From Planctomycetaceae bacterium (GTDB taxonomy: Bacteria; Planctomycetota; Planctomycetia; Planctomycetales; Planctomycetaceae), in contig CANJQC010000041.1 of assembly GCA_947476295.1 (NCBI GenBank), positions 1-39,666 of the forward strand: DNA of 39,666 bases. Direction: 5' to 3'. The notes beneath the pieces are model-generated. The model searched no databases, was not told the origin of the DNA, and worked only from the letters and a program-made list of their open reading frames with translations. Of the stretch, positions 16,029-24,707 are shown piece after piece; position 1 is the stretch's first letter, and each line of letters starts with the position of its first letter. The position numbers were made by a program, and so were the translations under genes.

Positions 16029-16184
16029 GCTAGTGTTCCTCACCCAGTGCCTTGTCAAGACTTGATTTTGGCGTAGGCCGGACCAAGCGAAGCGCCGTTC
16101 CGGCAGGTGTCTGGCAATTGCCGGAACGGCGCTTCGCTTGGTCCGTCTACAGATTCCAACGATTTCGTTGTCTTGACAAAGCAC
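16029..16184. mobile_element. Inverted-repeat (MITE-like) element, copy 2, with intact terminal repeats
   Basis: The core 16073-16150 is a near-perfect hairpin: a 26-bp stem from GGACCAAGCGAAGCGCCGTT with its mirror, around a loop containing GGTGTCTGGCAAT. Outside it lie 15-base inverted ends, GTGCCTTGTCAAGAC (16047-16061) and GTCTTGACAAAGCAC (16170-16184), with one mismatch. The 138-bp unit between the ends has no coding capacity and looks like a small non-autonomous element. I see no target-site duplication. Copy 1 lies at 4674-4780. The inner stem differs between copies by a paired change that keeps pairing. It ends about 55 bases before the trxB-like start, so it may form part of that leader. 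Confidence 0.75.
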
Positions 16185-16239
16185 GAGGTGCTTTTCAATT
16201 TGAAGATGTGACATGGACTCAGGTGACAAGGCGAATAAG

Positions 16240-17292
16240 ATGACAGAACGAATTACAATCATCGGATCAGGCCCTGCAGGCTGGACGGCAGCGATATACG
16301 CGGCTCGCGCGGAACTAAAGCCCGTGGTCTACGAAGGCGCGTTCAATGAAGAAAATCGCCAGAAGGGCACGCTGCCGTTGGGACAATTGTCGCTCACGAC
16401 CGAAGTGGAAAATTTCCCCGGCTTTCCATTCGGCGATATGACGGGCTACCTCGACACGTCAATTGAAGAGTCCAAACGCAAGTACATGGCACCGCATGGA
16501 AAGCACGGCGTCAGTGGTCCGGAACTCATGGAACTCATGCGCCAGCAAGCCATGAATTTCGGAACGCGCATTGTCACGGACGACATCGTCAATATCGACA
16601 TGTCGCAGCGTCCGTTCGAACTCACGACACTCAGCGGCGACAAGTTCACATCGCACGCGATCATCATCGCCACCGGTGCCCGTGCGAATTATCTGGGACT
16701 GCCGTCCGAGGATCGCCTCAAGAACATGGGCGTCTCAGCCTGTGCCGTCTGTGATGGAGCTCTGCCGCGATTTCGCAACCATCCTGTGGTCGTCGTGGGC
16801 GGCGGCGACAGTGCGATGGAAGAAGCCAACTTTCTGACGAAGTTTGCGTCGGTCGTGTATATCATCCATCGTCGCGATGCATTTCGAGCCAGCAAGATCA
16901 TGGCCGAACGAGTGCTTTCAAACCAAAAGATTCAGGTGAAGTGGAATTCGACGATTGATGAAGTTCTTGGCGACGAAAAAACGGGCGTGACAGGCGTGCG
17001 CCTTCGCAGCACAAAAGATGATTCAAAAACAGAAGACGTTGCTGCGACCGGCTACTTTGCAGCGATCGGTCACACGCCGAACACAGACTTCCTGAACGGA
17101 CAGTTGACGACGAATGCCAAAGGCTACGTTGTGTGGACAACGCCTCAGCGAACTTACACCAGCGTGGAAGGCATTTTCGCTGCGGGTGACGTCGCTGACG
17201 ATTACTACCGCCAGGCGATCACCGCGGCCGGCACCGGCTGCATGGCGGCTCTCGACGCCGAACGCTGGCTGGCCGCTCAGGGAATTGAATAG
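16240..17292 (+). CDS. trxB: Thioredoxin reductase-like FAD/NADPH flavoprotein
   Basis: This cytosolic enzyme moves electrons from NADPH through FAD to an active-site disulfide and on to thioredoxin. The FAD Rossmann motif is GSGPAG (9-14), the redox pair is CAVC (Cys168, Cys171), the NADPH site is [12 protein letters not shown] (185-196) followed by HRRDAFRA, and the C-terminal FAD motif is GIFAAGDV. At 350 residues it is longer than usual because of about 25 extra residues near 66-91 ([20 protein letters not shown] region), between the EVENFPGFP and GPELM segments. Function is otherwise standard. ATG 16240 is preferred because similarity begins at [14 protein letters not shown] 16213 is possible. 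The inverted-repeat element ends about 55 bases upstream. Confidence 0.93.
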   Translation: MTERITIIGSGPAGWTAAIYAARAELKPVVYEGAFNEENRQKGTLPLGQLSLTTEVENFPGFPFGDMTGYLDTSIEESKRKYMAPHGKHGVSGPELMELMRQQAMNFGTRIVTDDIVNIDMSQRPFELTTLSGDKFTSHAIIIATGARANYLGLPSEDRLKNMGVSACAVCDGALPRFRNHPVVVVGGGDSAMEEANFLTKFASVVYIIHRRDAFRASKIMAERVLSNQKIQVKWNSTIDEVLGDEKTGVTGVRLRSTKDDSKTEDVAATGYFAAIGHTPNTDFLNGQLTTNAKGYVVWTTPQRTYTSVEGIFAAGDVADDYYRQAITAAGTGCMAALDAERWLAAQGIE

Positions 17293-17318
17293 CCGCGAGA
17301 CAGATTTGCTTTACGACT

Positions 17319-17349
17319 CATAATCTTACTCTTCATCATAATCTTACTC
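17319..17349. repeat. 13-bp direct repeat
   Basis: CATAATCTTACTC occurs at 17319-17331 and again at 17337-17349, five bases apart, shortly after the trxB-like stop. Origin is unknown. The rest of the 225-base gap to the aminotransferase stop has no gene I can support. Confidence 0.6.
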
Positions 17350-17517
17350 GATTCGCGGCCAGCGTCCGTGATACTCGACGGCTGCTTCAGCCATTGTCTT
17401 GAGACCGGATCGAGCCACTAACGAACGATACCGGAGACTACGGAAAAGCGACGAGGCGACAAATGTCGTCGAGGAGTGATGACGACGCTCCCCTGCGAGA
17501 CGCTTGTGGTTGCTACT

Positions 17518-18813
17518 TCAGGCGGCGCTGCGGGAAATGGGCGGTTGATTGGATACCGCCTGTTGCGTCGTGATAAAGTCTGCCACCAGCGAACAGATAC
17601 GGCGAATGTTGTGACTGCCTAGGCCATTTGACAATGGCAAGCCGATGATCTGCAGCGTCAGGCCATATGTGTTTCGCAACGGATTTGAGTCTGCTTCTTC
17701 AGGAAACGGAAACAGGACCGCCGTATCAATTCCCTTAAGCCAGAGATATTGTCTAAGGGAATCTCGCAGTGAAGGGTGAACGCGAAGGCAGAAGTGACTC
17801 ATGGCATCATTGCTGTCCGGCAGCAGGGTTAACCAGCCTGGTTTTCCGGGTGCGGCATCATGCGTCAAATGATCCAATTCTGCTCTGTAGATATTGCTGT
17901 ACTCGATGCGATCATGAGTGAAGGATACAGACCGCGTCAAGTTTTCATTGGCAAGTTTTAGGTGAAAAGCGGTCGGTGCTTGCCACCATTCCGGTGTCAG
18001 CAATTCCAGTTGGGCTGACTTCCGGTTGCTGTTGCTGGCAGAGACTAGAGATCGACTTTCAACAGTCCGGCGGGAAAGTTTGTACAGCCATGACGCATGC
18101 GCGAGCGTTCGAAGCCAGATCTTGGAGACATGGCGTAGTTCGGCCACCGTCGAGTTCCTGCGCATATCCTGATACCGCTGCTCTCGCAGCCAATCCGCCA
18201 TCCTGGCGTCTTTGGTAAATGCCATGCCACCCCATCCGGCATACAAAGATTTCCCTAGACCAAAACTAATCAGTGCGACGTCACGGTCGATGAGTCGCTG
18301 CATATCCCCGGGCGTGGGGATGCACATGGCCATGTCGAAGATCCGCAGAGTTGCATTGCGCAGCAAATTGCGTTTCTCGGGATGGATATAGCGATAACCA
18401 AATACTTCCGAAAGTACGGTTCCGTATCCCGTTGTACTACGGTGGCCATCTGTGGACGCTGCTGGATGTGGCAGACAATCGAGCGTCGAAGACTGTTGCA
18501 GAAATCCCCTGTCCATCAACGGGTCATTTTCATTGCAGTCCACCAATATCATTTTACGTCCGGATCGACGGATGGCCTGATGCACCACTTTGCATGTAAA
18601 AGCGGGACAATAGACTCGATCCTCAACACCCAGTCCAAAGTTGATGGCCTGCCAAATTCCGTATCGAGCCGATGGAAGCCATATCGCATGCGGCACATTA
18701 AGTTTGTCTGCGTAATCCTGCTCGAGCTGTTCGACCCGGTGAGGGCCAAGACCTGGCATCACGGACTTGATAAGTGCAGCGATTCCAAAAGGTGGGCGAT
18801 GTCGCGGAATCAT
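17518..18813 (-). CDS. DegT/DnrJ/EryC1-like aminotransferase (PLP-dependent)
   Basis: The 431-residue protein has the fold-type I pattern of the DegT/DnrJ/EryC1/StrS group, sugar or small-molecule aminotransferases: an Asp for the pyridoxal nitrogen in LRIFDMA (Asp160) and a Lys in SFGLGKSLYAGWGGMAF (Lys188) that should bind PLP. The Gly-rich sequence after the Lys is typical. The overall match is divergent, so its substrate, or even whether it is catalytic, is uncertain. I place the start at ATG 18813 (MIPRHRPPFG), not 18876, because that ATG overlaps the methyltransferase TGA (ATGA, 18810-18813), showing translational coupling. A sugar-modification pair is likely. Confidence 0.75.
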   Translation of the reverse strand: MIPRHRPPFGIAALIKSVMPGLGPHRVEQLEQDYADKLNVPHAIWLPSARYGIWQAINFGLGVEDRVYCPAFTCKVVHQAIRRSGRKMILVDCNENDPLMDRGFLQQSSTLDCLPHPAASTDGHRSTTGYGTVLSEVFGYRYIHPEKRNLLRNATLRIFDMAMCIPTPGDMQRLIDRDVALISFGLGKSLYAGWGGMAFTKDARMADWLREQRYQDMRRNSTVAELRHVSKIWLRTLAHASWLYKLSRRTVESRSLVSASNSNRKSAQLELLTPEWWQAPTAFHLKLANENLTRSVSFTHDRIEYSNIYRAELDHLTHDAAPGKPGWLTLLPDSNDAMSHFCLRVHPSLRDSLRQYLWLKGIDTAVLFPFPEEADSNPLRNTYGLTLQIIGLPLSNGLGSHNIRRICSLVADFITTQQAVSNQPPISRSAA

Positions 18814-19760
18814 GCGTTCGGTTTTCTGGCATAAATCATCGCTCCCGGAGCCAGATGGCACCGAAGCATTTTCCACGAAAGTTGGCCAATCGCGAACAGC
18901 GATCGAACAGCGATTGACGATTCATCACTGTGCTGCGCGTCTCGCGGTACGACACTCTCGATGCTGAATCCGCAGGCTTCAATAGTATGCAGCAGACTTT
19001 TTAGCGGCATACAGAACCGATGATCAGTAACTGAACGCCGGATCAACAGCTTGCCGAATTTCGGCGCGATTGGTCGAATTGCCCGACCGATCGAGACAAA
19101 GTGTGACTTCGTAATGACTCGCATAACCAGCAATCCTCCAGGCCTGATCAATCTCCAGGCTGCAGCGAGTTCAGCTGGCTGGTTTGGCCAGTAAATGTGG
19201 GCATCCAGAACAGTTAGCACATCGACGGGATTCTGCTCGGAAAACAGATGGCAATTTTCTAGGGATTCGCATTCTTCTGCGGCAAACCCCTGTTGCTTAA
19301 CATAGTCTACGGCTTCCGGGACGATATCAACGCCCGATCCATCGTAACCCTGTCTGCGAGCTTCCAGCAGAAATCCGCCAAATGAACAACCCACGTCAAG
19401 AATTGTTTTTGCATCAGAAGCATGTTTATTGATGCCAGCCAGCGTTGCATTAAACATTCGCTTCTTGAAGTCGTTCAATCGAACGCCTGCCCGCAGTTGC
19501 CCCCAGGGCATTTGAACCGTATGGGCCGCCTCTATTGCACAATCGTACTCGCCAATCAGGTGGTACGCCCCACAGTCGCCACACTTAGCCCATGATGATT
19601 CGCCTCGGGGAGAGGCAACCTGCAGTCGTGTGGTGTTTTGTTTTCCGGGGCGACCACATGCCGGGCAAGCTGCAAATTTTTCAGCGACTAATTGTGGTTG
19701 TTGTTTTCTTGTAAAAACCGGTGGCGAACCAGAGTTCTTCGACGCTACGTTTACAGACAT
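18810..19760 (-). CDS. SAM-dependent methyltransferase with N-terminal zinc ribbon
   Basis: This 316-residue protein starts with a four-Cys zinc ribbon (CPAC 32-35, CGDC 60-63), followed by a class I methyltransferase domain with motif I LDVGCSFGGF (121-130), a GVDI acidic strand at motif II and a later WRLIRPGGLLVM. The architecture is that of methyltransferases acting on nucleotide sugars or cell-surface glycans, such as the group that has an N-terminal zinc finger. I chose the second Met (ATG 19760) because GGAGG lies five bases ahead of it; ATG 19772 is the alternative. Its TGA overlaps the aminotransferase ATG. The substrate is not visible. Confidence 0.85.
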   Translation of the reverse strand: MSVNVASKNSGSPPVFTRKQQPQLVAEKFAACPACGRPGKQNTTRLQVASPRGESSWAKCGDCGAYHLIGEYDCAIEAAHTVQMPWGQLRAGVRLNDFKKRMFNATLAGINKHASDAKTILDVGCSFGGFLLEARRQGYDGSGVDIVPEAVDYVKQQGFAAEECESLENCHLFSEQNPVDVLTVLDAHIYWPNQPAELAAAWRLIRPGGLLVMRVITKSHFVSIGRAIRPIAPKFGKLLIRRSVTDHRFCMPLKSLLHTIEACGFSIESVVPRDAQHSDESSIAVRSLFAIGQLSWKMLRCHLAPGAMIYARKPNA

Positions 19761-20004
19761 GGCAGCCTCCATTCTGGGGATGAGTAAGTGTCTTTAAAGG
19801 GAAGAAGGGGTTGCTTCCCATGAACGCTCAACCCTTTCAATGATGTTTCTGGAGCCTTCCGTGTCTTTCGGCGATGCCTGCCGGAAAGTTTCTCGGCTTC
19901 TGCAAATCCTGTCAATATCTCATCATTGCACCCGGCCTGCCGGCCTGTCTGGCGGAAAAAACCTCCGACGCCAGTTAATTGGCAGCATCTTAACGGATCG
20001 AGAT

Positions 20005-20958
20005 CTAGTCGAACAGGTAACTCACCGACTCATTGCGATGGACGCGGCGAATGGCTTCGCCAAGGAGTTCCGCGACGGAAACAACCGTCAGGTTGGACAG
20101 TCGGTGTTGCTGGCTGATCGGGCAGGTGTTGGTAACGACCAGGCCATCAATGCCGGAACGTTCCAGACGTTCAACAGCCGGACCGCACAGAACAGCATGC
20201 GTGGCACCAAGATAAATTTTCTTAGCACCGTGGGCTCGAACGACTTCCACCGCTCCGCAGATTGAACCGGCGGTTGTGATCATGTCATCAAAGATCAACG
20301 CGGTCTTGCCCTTGATCGGTCCGCCAATCAAATTGGCTTGTCGAGTTTCAAGCGCATTCGCGCGACGCTTATCCACGATTGCCAGTGAGCCACCAAGATG
20401 CTCCAAATGCTGCAGCGCGCGTTTGATGCTGCCCTCGTCCGGACTGATGATGACCAGATCTTCCTGTGGAATCCCCAGTGATGAAAAGTGTTTGTCCAGA
20501 ATCGGAGCGGCATAAAGATGATCCACGGGAACATCAAAAAAGCCCTGAATCTGAGCGGCATGAAGGTCCATTGTGAGGACTCGGTGCGCACCGGCTTCCA
20601 CAATCAGATTCGCGATCAGTTTCGATGTGATCGGAACGCGTCCCGAATCCTTGCGGTCCTGACGGGCATAACCGAAGTACGGAATCACTGCCGTGATCCG
20701 CGCAGCACTGGCTCGCCGACAGGCATCGATGAGGACCAGCAATTCGACGAGGTTTTCGTTGACCGGAGGGCAGGTCGGCTGAATCAGAAACACATCGCAA
20801 CCGCGAATGTTTTGATTCAGTTTGACGCTGATCTCACCGTCAGGAAAATTCCCGACGTCAACGTGCCCGAGGCTGATACCCAGATAATTTGTGATCTCGC
20901 GGGCCAGATCCGGATTGGCTCGACCGCTAAGAATTGTCAGGTGCTCGTACATGCGCAT
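20005..20958 (-). CDS. prs: Ribose-phosphate pyrophosphokinase (PRPP synthetase)
   Basis: Makes PRPP from ribose 5-phosphate and ATP for nucleotide, His and Trp synthesis, in the cytosol. The 317 residues are normal in length. Seen: FPDGEISVKL (38-47), YFGYARQDRKD (94-104), the flexible-loop/ribose region DLHAAQIQGFFDVPVDHL (131-148), KRRAN (197-201) and the PRPP loop IFDDMITTAGS (222-232). The loop has Thr where bacterial enzymes usually have Asp (DDMIDTAGT) and Ser for the last Thr. The Lys-Asp-Ser-Gly insert near 103 and the SPDEGSIKRA segment are also off-consensus. The essential Asp pair is kept, so it should be active. The surE gene is upstream on the same strand, 125 bases away. Confidence 0.95.
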   Translation of the reverse strand: MRMYEHLTILSGRANPDLAREITNYLGISLGHVDVGNFPDGEISVKLNQNIRGCDVFLIQPTCPPVNENLVELLVLIDACRRASAARITAVIPYFGYARQDRKDSGRVPITSKLIANLIVEAGAHRVLTMDLHAAQIQGFFDVPVDHLYAAPILDKHFSSLGIPQEDLVIISPDEGSIKRALQHLEHLGGSLAIVDKRRANALETRQANLIGGPIKGKTALIFDDMITTAGSICGAVEVVRAHGAKKIYLGATHAVLCGPAVERLERSGIDGLVVTNTCPISQQHRLSNLTVVSVAELLGEAIRRVHRNESVSYLFD

Positions 20959-21083
20959 AGGATGGCAAAATGGGCACTCGGGGCGTCGGAAAGCTGATTC
21001 ATCGAAGTCTTATTGAAGGACAAATCTGGGAAATCTTCAGAATCAGCGACGAATTCAAATGCTGACAGGTCGCAGCCCCTGAG

Positions 21084-21872
21084 TCAATCCGCGCAGGTTG
21101 CGTTGGACAGAGAAACTCGAGAGTGCATAGAAATTGCCGGACTAGACGTAAGAGACGGTCCAACCGGAGTCGCTGTTATTCGCTGTTCGAAGACATGATG
21201 AACGTCGCACTGCTCGGAACGCGCTCGGTCACGATAAACAGCAGAATACTCAAGGATTTCAACATTTTCCGTCTGTTCGACGACCTTGAACGCCACGGCG
21301 TGCGGTTCAATGCCGTGCGGAGCCAGCGTCATTTCGTCCGGATATTTTTCCTCGGCAATTGTGGGGAAGTTGATGTTCCAAAAATGTCCAATTGGCAACC
21401 TATACTCGGGTTCCATGATCCGGCGAAGGACGCGGGTGACGTGAATTGACAAAATACCCCAGTCCACAGGAAAACGGCTGTTCAGCAGGCGGGACAGGGC
21501 AATCGCAGGCACTCCGAGCAACGCGGCTTCACGAGCGGCCGCTGCGGTCCCCGAATAAAAGAGATCGACTCCCAAATTGGCACCGGGATTGATACCAGCG
21601 ACGACAAAATCAGGCGGCGATTTCAGCACATGCCGCATCCCGACGCGGATACAATCTGCCGGCGTGGAATGCACGATGTGGATTTCGCCAAATGGTTCGA
21701 CCTGGCGACGTTCGACTCGAATCGCATTTTTTGTATCGACTGCGTGGCCCTTGGAACTGTGACATGTCGCAGGAGCCACGACAACAACCTCACCCAATGG
21801 CAGCAGTGCATTGTACAAAGCGGCAAGCCCGGGAGTGTCAAATCCATCGTCGTTAGTGATCAGAAATTGCAC
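21084..21872 (-). CDS. surE: 5'-nucleotidase SurE
   Basis: SurE is a metal-dependent phosphatase that removes phosphate from nucleoside monophosphates in the cytosol. The 262 residues begin with LITNDDG (Asp8-Asp9 metal ligands). CHSSKGHAVD (37-46) supplies the usual Ser, AGINPGANLG (92-101) the Asn, and YSGTAAAAREA (106-116) is the family loop. The start is GTG 21872, at the point where the family begins (QFLITNDDG); no good ribosome site is seen. The last 40 or so residues are longer than typical. It lies upstream of prs on the same strand and is divergent from the lone DUF1501 gene. Confidence 0.95.
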   Translation of the reverse strand: MQFLITNDDGFDTPGLAALYNALLPLGEVVVVAPATCHSSKGHAVDTKNAIRVERRQVEPFGEIHIVHSTPADCIRVGMRHVLKSPPDFVVAGINPGANLGVDLFYSGTAAAAREAALLGVPAIALSRLLNSRFPVDWGILSIHVTRVLRRIMEPEYRLPIGHFWNINFPTIAEEKYPDEMTLAPHGIEPHAVAFKVVEQTENVEILEYSAVYRDRARSEQCDVHHVFEQRITATPVGPSLTSSPAISMHSRVSLSNATCAD

Positions 21873-22116
21873 GGTAAGTATGCCTTAATGCGGATCGTGG
21901 TTTATGACTGGCTCGTGAATTAGTGTTGCAGTATACGAAAAGTGCGTGCTTAGGGCCTGCGCGAAAATAACTTTTACAAGTTCTTGAATGCTGCACTGAT
22001 CGCTGAGGTTAGCAATTCCGGTGTGCGGCAATTTGTGCGGAGAGTCGCAACTCCAGCGTGGCGCTGCTAGCATTTTTGGAGATTCTGCAAGCTTTTCTTG
22101 CCCGAAAGTCGTTCCA

Positions 22117-23547
22117 ATGATTTCGCTTCCTTCTCCCGTAGCGCGCCGAACGTTTTTACGAAACTCGGGCGTCAGTCTAGGTTCGATGGCCCTGACCTCT
22201 CTGCTGGCTCGACAAAGTCATGCAGCGCAGGGCGCGACGGTGCCCCACTGGAACGGGATTCTCAAGCCCCCGCATTTTGAACCGCGAGCCAGGCGGATTA
22301 TATGGCTCTACATGGCCGGTGGCATGACACACATCGACACCTTCGATAACAAACCGAAGCTGACCGAACTGCATGGCAAGGAAATGCCGGAATCTGTAAC
22401 GAAGGGCCAGCAGATCGCTCAACTTCAGGGTCAGAAGCTCAACTGCTTCGCGCCACAGCATCCCTTCAAACTATGGGGGCAGTCGGGGCAATCCATCGCC
22501 GAAATCTGGCCGATGCTAGGCGAAAAATGCGCCGACGATATCTGTATTGTGCGATCGATGCACACCGATGCAATCAATCATGATCCGGCTCACACGTTTA
22601 TGAACACCGGCACGATGATCGCCGGACGCCCGGCAATGGGTTCATGGCTCTTGTACGGCCTTGGGGCAGAATCCGAAAGCCTGCCTGGCTTTGTTGTGAT
22701 GGTATCGACCGGGAAGTTTGGTCAGAAGCAGCCTATCGCGGCTAGACAATGGCATTCGGGGTTTCTGCCCGGCCAGTTTCAGGGTGTGGAATTTCGCGGC
22801 ACGGGCGATCCTGTACTTTACGTGGGGAATCCTAAAGGTGTTACGCAGCAGCAGCAACGAGACGTCGTCGATGCCGTCCAGAAACTGAATGGCCTCGCCA
22901 ACAATCGTTACGAAGATCCGGAAATCGCGACTCGCATCAGTCAGTACGAACTTGCGTTTCGGATGCAGTCGAGCGTACCGGATCTGATGGACGTCAGCAA
23001 CGAGCCGGATCATGTCTTTGACTTGTACGGCACAAAGGGCGGCGATGGTTCATTCGCGTCCAACTGTCTGCTCGCACGTCGCCTAGCTGAGCGCGGAACG
23101 CGATTCATTCAGCTGTATCATCGAGACTGGGACCATCACGGTTCCGTCAAAGACCATTCCGCAGGCACGGCAAAAGAAGTCGATCAGGGCGTCGCAGCAC
23201 TCATCACTGATTTGAAGCAGCGCGACATGCTGAAGGACACAATTATCGTGTTCGGATCTGAATTCGGGCGAACTCCAATGGCGCAGGGAAATGGGCGAGA
23301 CCATCATCTTGCAGGTTTCACGATGTGGTTTGCTGGCGGCGGCTTCAAAGCCGGCTTCAGCTACGGTGCCACAGACGAGCTGGGTTATCATGCCGTCGAA
23401 AATCGAGTCTCTGTGCATGACGTTCACGCCACGCTGCTGCACCAGATGGGCATCGATCACGCTCGGTTTACGTACAAATCCCAGGGTCTGGATTCAAAAC
23501 TGACGGGTGTTGAAGAAGCGAATGTGATACAAGAACTTCTGGTATGA
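22117..23547 (+). CDS. DUF1501 protein with twin-arginine signal (unpaired)
   Basis: This 476-residue DUF1501 member has a Tat signal (ARRTFLRNSGVSLGSMA, residues 9-25) and family blocks IIWLYMAGGMTHIDTFDNKP, CIVRSMHTDAINHDPAH, FGSEFGRTPMAQGNGRDHH and MWFAGGGFKAG. It is a periplasmic, alkaline-phosphatase-superfamily-like protein of unproven activity. ATG 22117 is chosen because the signal starts there; upstream frame sequence reads like leader. Unlike most planctomycete copies it has no neighbouring DUF1549/DUF1553 cytochrome gene in this window, and it differs from the 10581-12002 copy in sequence, so the two are not recent duplicates. Confidence 0.93.
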   Translation: MISLPSPVARRTFLRNSGVSLGSMALTSLLARQSHAAQGATVPHWNGILKPPHFEPRARRIIWLYMAGGMTHIDTFDNKPKLTELHGKEMPESVTKGQQIAQLQGQKLNCFAPQHPFKLWGQSGQSIAEIWPMLGEKCADDICIVRSMHTDAINHDPAHTFMNTGTMIAGRPAMGSWLLYGLGAESESLPGFVVMVSTGKFGQKQPIAARQWHSGFLPGQFQGVEFRGTGDPVLYVGNPKGVTQQQQRDVVDAVQKLNGLANNRYEDPEIATRISQYELAFRMQSSVPDLMDVSNEPDHVFDLYGTKGGDGSFASNCLLARRLAERGTRFIQLYHRDWDHHGSVKDHSAGTAKEVDQGVAALITDLKQRDMLKDTIIVFGSEFGRTPMAQGNGRDHHLAGFTMWFAGGGFKAGFSYGATDELGYHAVENRVSVHDVHATLLHQMGIDHARFTYKSQGLDSKLTGVEEANVIQELLV

Positions 23548-23729
23548 GTGTTCCTGACGTGGATTCGACCACACCGTTGACGTGGCAGCTGAACGTTTCA
23601 TGTTATCCTAGGCGGTCCAGAGAGACAGCACAGCAGGCTATTCACCAATAGGAAGTTTTTCGGGATCGTGCCCCCTCACTGAGTTGTGAAAGTTCGCGCC
23701 TGTAGCTGCAATCCCTGTTCTGGACAAGC

Positions 23730-24145
23730 ATGCTTCCCACCGACTGGCGTACTGATCAGGCAAGGTCTATGGCTTCGCATCATCTCCGATCTCCTTCTGC
23801 CGGCACATGCATCACGCCACCCCGTCTCTTGCTGTCGCTGGTCTTGCTGTTGATCTCGGCGCAAACATTGCGGCGATGAACCGGCCCCAGTTGCTCAACC
23901 CGAGCTGAACCTGCGGATGAATGCCGACACGATTGGGCTATGTGTTTCGAATCGCAGGGGTACGACCAAGGCGTTCGTGACCAATGAGGGCAAAGAAACT
24001 AAAACGGCGTTGATCGGATTATTTCGCCGGGGTCGAAACTGAGTTGTTCCGGCGGCATGCATCCGGATAAGGCTCAGAATACACTGGGCGAAGAACTGCA
24101 GCCTGACGAGGTCGATGTGCATGAACTTTACGACGCGATGTTCCA
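23730..24145 (+). pseudogene. Remnant of an exported protein, broken into three frames
   Basis: Three coding-like pieces follow one another in different frames. From ATG 23730 comes a signal-peptide-like start ending in LLLSLVLLLISAQTL before a TGA (23877-23879). One base out of register the text continues as DEPAPVAQPELNLRMNADTI... to a TGA at 24040-24042. A third frame, from 24057, reads GMHPDKAQNTLGEELQPDEV... to VHELYDAMF. Composition and continuity suggest one original secreted-protein gene with two frameshifts. I do not recognise the family. It ends abruptly where the isochorismatase start fragment on the other strand begins. Confidence 0.5.
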
Positions 24146-24150
24146 AAGAG

Positions 24151-24210
24151 GAAATTTGCCTCGGGGAAGTAGTCGTTCTGAAGATCAATTACCAGTAGTG
24201 CCTTCGTCAC
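24151..24210 (-). pseudogene. 5' end of an isochorismatase-family (cysteine hydrolase) gene
   Basis: AAAAGGAGG (24217-24225) stands six bases before a GTG at 24210, an excellent ribosome binding site, and the frame begins VTKALLVIDLQNDYFPEANF. That is the usual start of isochorismatase-like hydrolases, including the catalytic Asp of LVIDLQNDYF. After about 20 codons the similarity stops abruptly, and the frame runs on as unrelated sequence. The rest of the domain, with the active-site Lys and Cys, is missing, so only a truncated start survives. Confidence 0.65.
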
Positions 24211-24392
24211 AGTCAGCCTCCTTTTAAGGTCTTTCGTCAGCAGGTCACTTGCCGGCACTCGTCCTTTCCCAAGTCCGCATTAACTTCGGCGATAGTAGCT
24301 AGAATTGTACACGGTAGCACCAACCGTAGCACCATTTTCAGCGAGCAAACTTTTGCGTAATGACCTCTTTTTTCCGAAAGTCCAATGAAATA

Positions 24393-24419
24393 GCCACGTT
24401 ACAAGATTTGTAACGTGGC
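24393..24419 (-). terminator. Terminator-like hairpin after the tRNA
   Basis: GCCACGTTACAA and TTGTAACGTGGC form a perfect 12-bp stem with a 3-base loop. On the minus strand it starts 8 bases after the tRNA 3' end and is followed by TATTTCATT, a weak T-rich stretch. Confidence 0.65.
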
Positions 24420-24426
24420 GACAAAA

Positions 24427-24500
24427 TGGGGCCGCAGGGACTTGAACCCTGAACCAACGAATTATGAGTTCGCTGCTCTAACCGATTGAGCTACGGCCCC
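24427..24500 (-). tRNA. tRNA with CAT anticodon (elongator Met, or Ile2)
   Basis: The 74-base cloverleaf is complete: acceptor GGGGCCG/CGGCCCC, D stem GCTC/GAGC, anticodon stem GCGAA/TTCGT with loop CTCATAA, T stem CAGGG/CCCTG with loop TTCAAGT, discriminator A. CCA is not encoded. The acceptor does not begin with an initiator-type mismatch, so it is not fMet. Elongator Met is the default call; a lysidine-modified Ile2 tRNA cannot be excluded from the sequence alone. Confidence 0.95.
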
Positions 24501-24707
24501 GTATTGATAGATCCAAATTCGAATTTTGGGACGAACAGCGTTACGAAATCCTGGCGAGCGATGTTTGAGTGGCCATTCTCTTCCTAGACGACACAGAAAT
24601 CCTGCAAAAGGTGAGTGTCGCGATGAGGCAGTGACACGTTTCATTTCGGGACCTGCTTCCGGGGCGGAATATCTCAGAGTTCGCAACGATCTGCAAGTAG
24701 ACAATTT

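Noticed and set aside
15834-16262. Minus-strand frame of 142 codons through the inverted-repeat element
   Set aside because: Half of it is the inverted repeat itself and its start lies within the trxB-like gene; only a 40-codon tail looks faintly coding.
17293-17517. Open frame following the aminotransferase stop (minus strand)
   Set aside because: The frame stays open for about 60 codons after the TGA, but the sequence is not protein-like enough to claim an extended gene or a readthrough.
24427-24500. Initiator tRNA-Met
   Set aside because: The acceptor begins with a normal G-C pair and lacks the three G-C pairs of an initiator anticodon stem.
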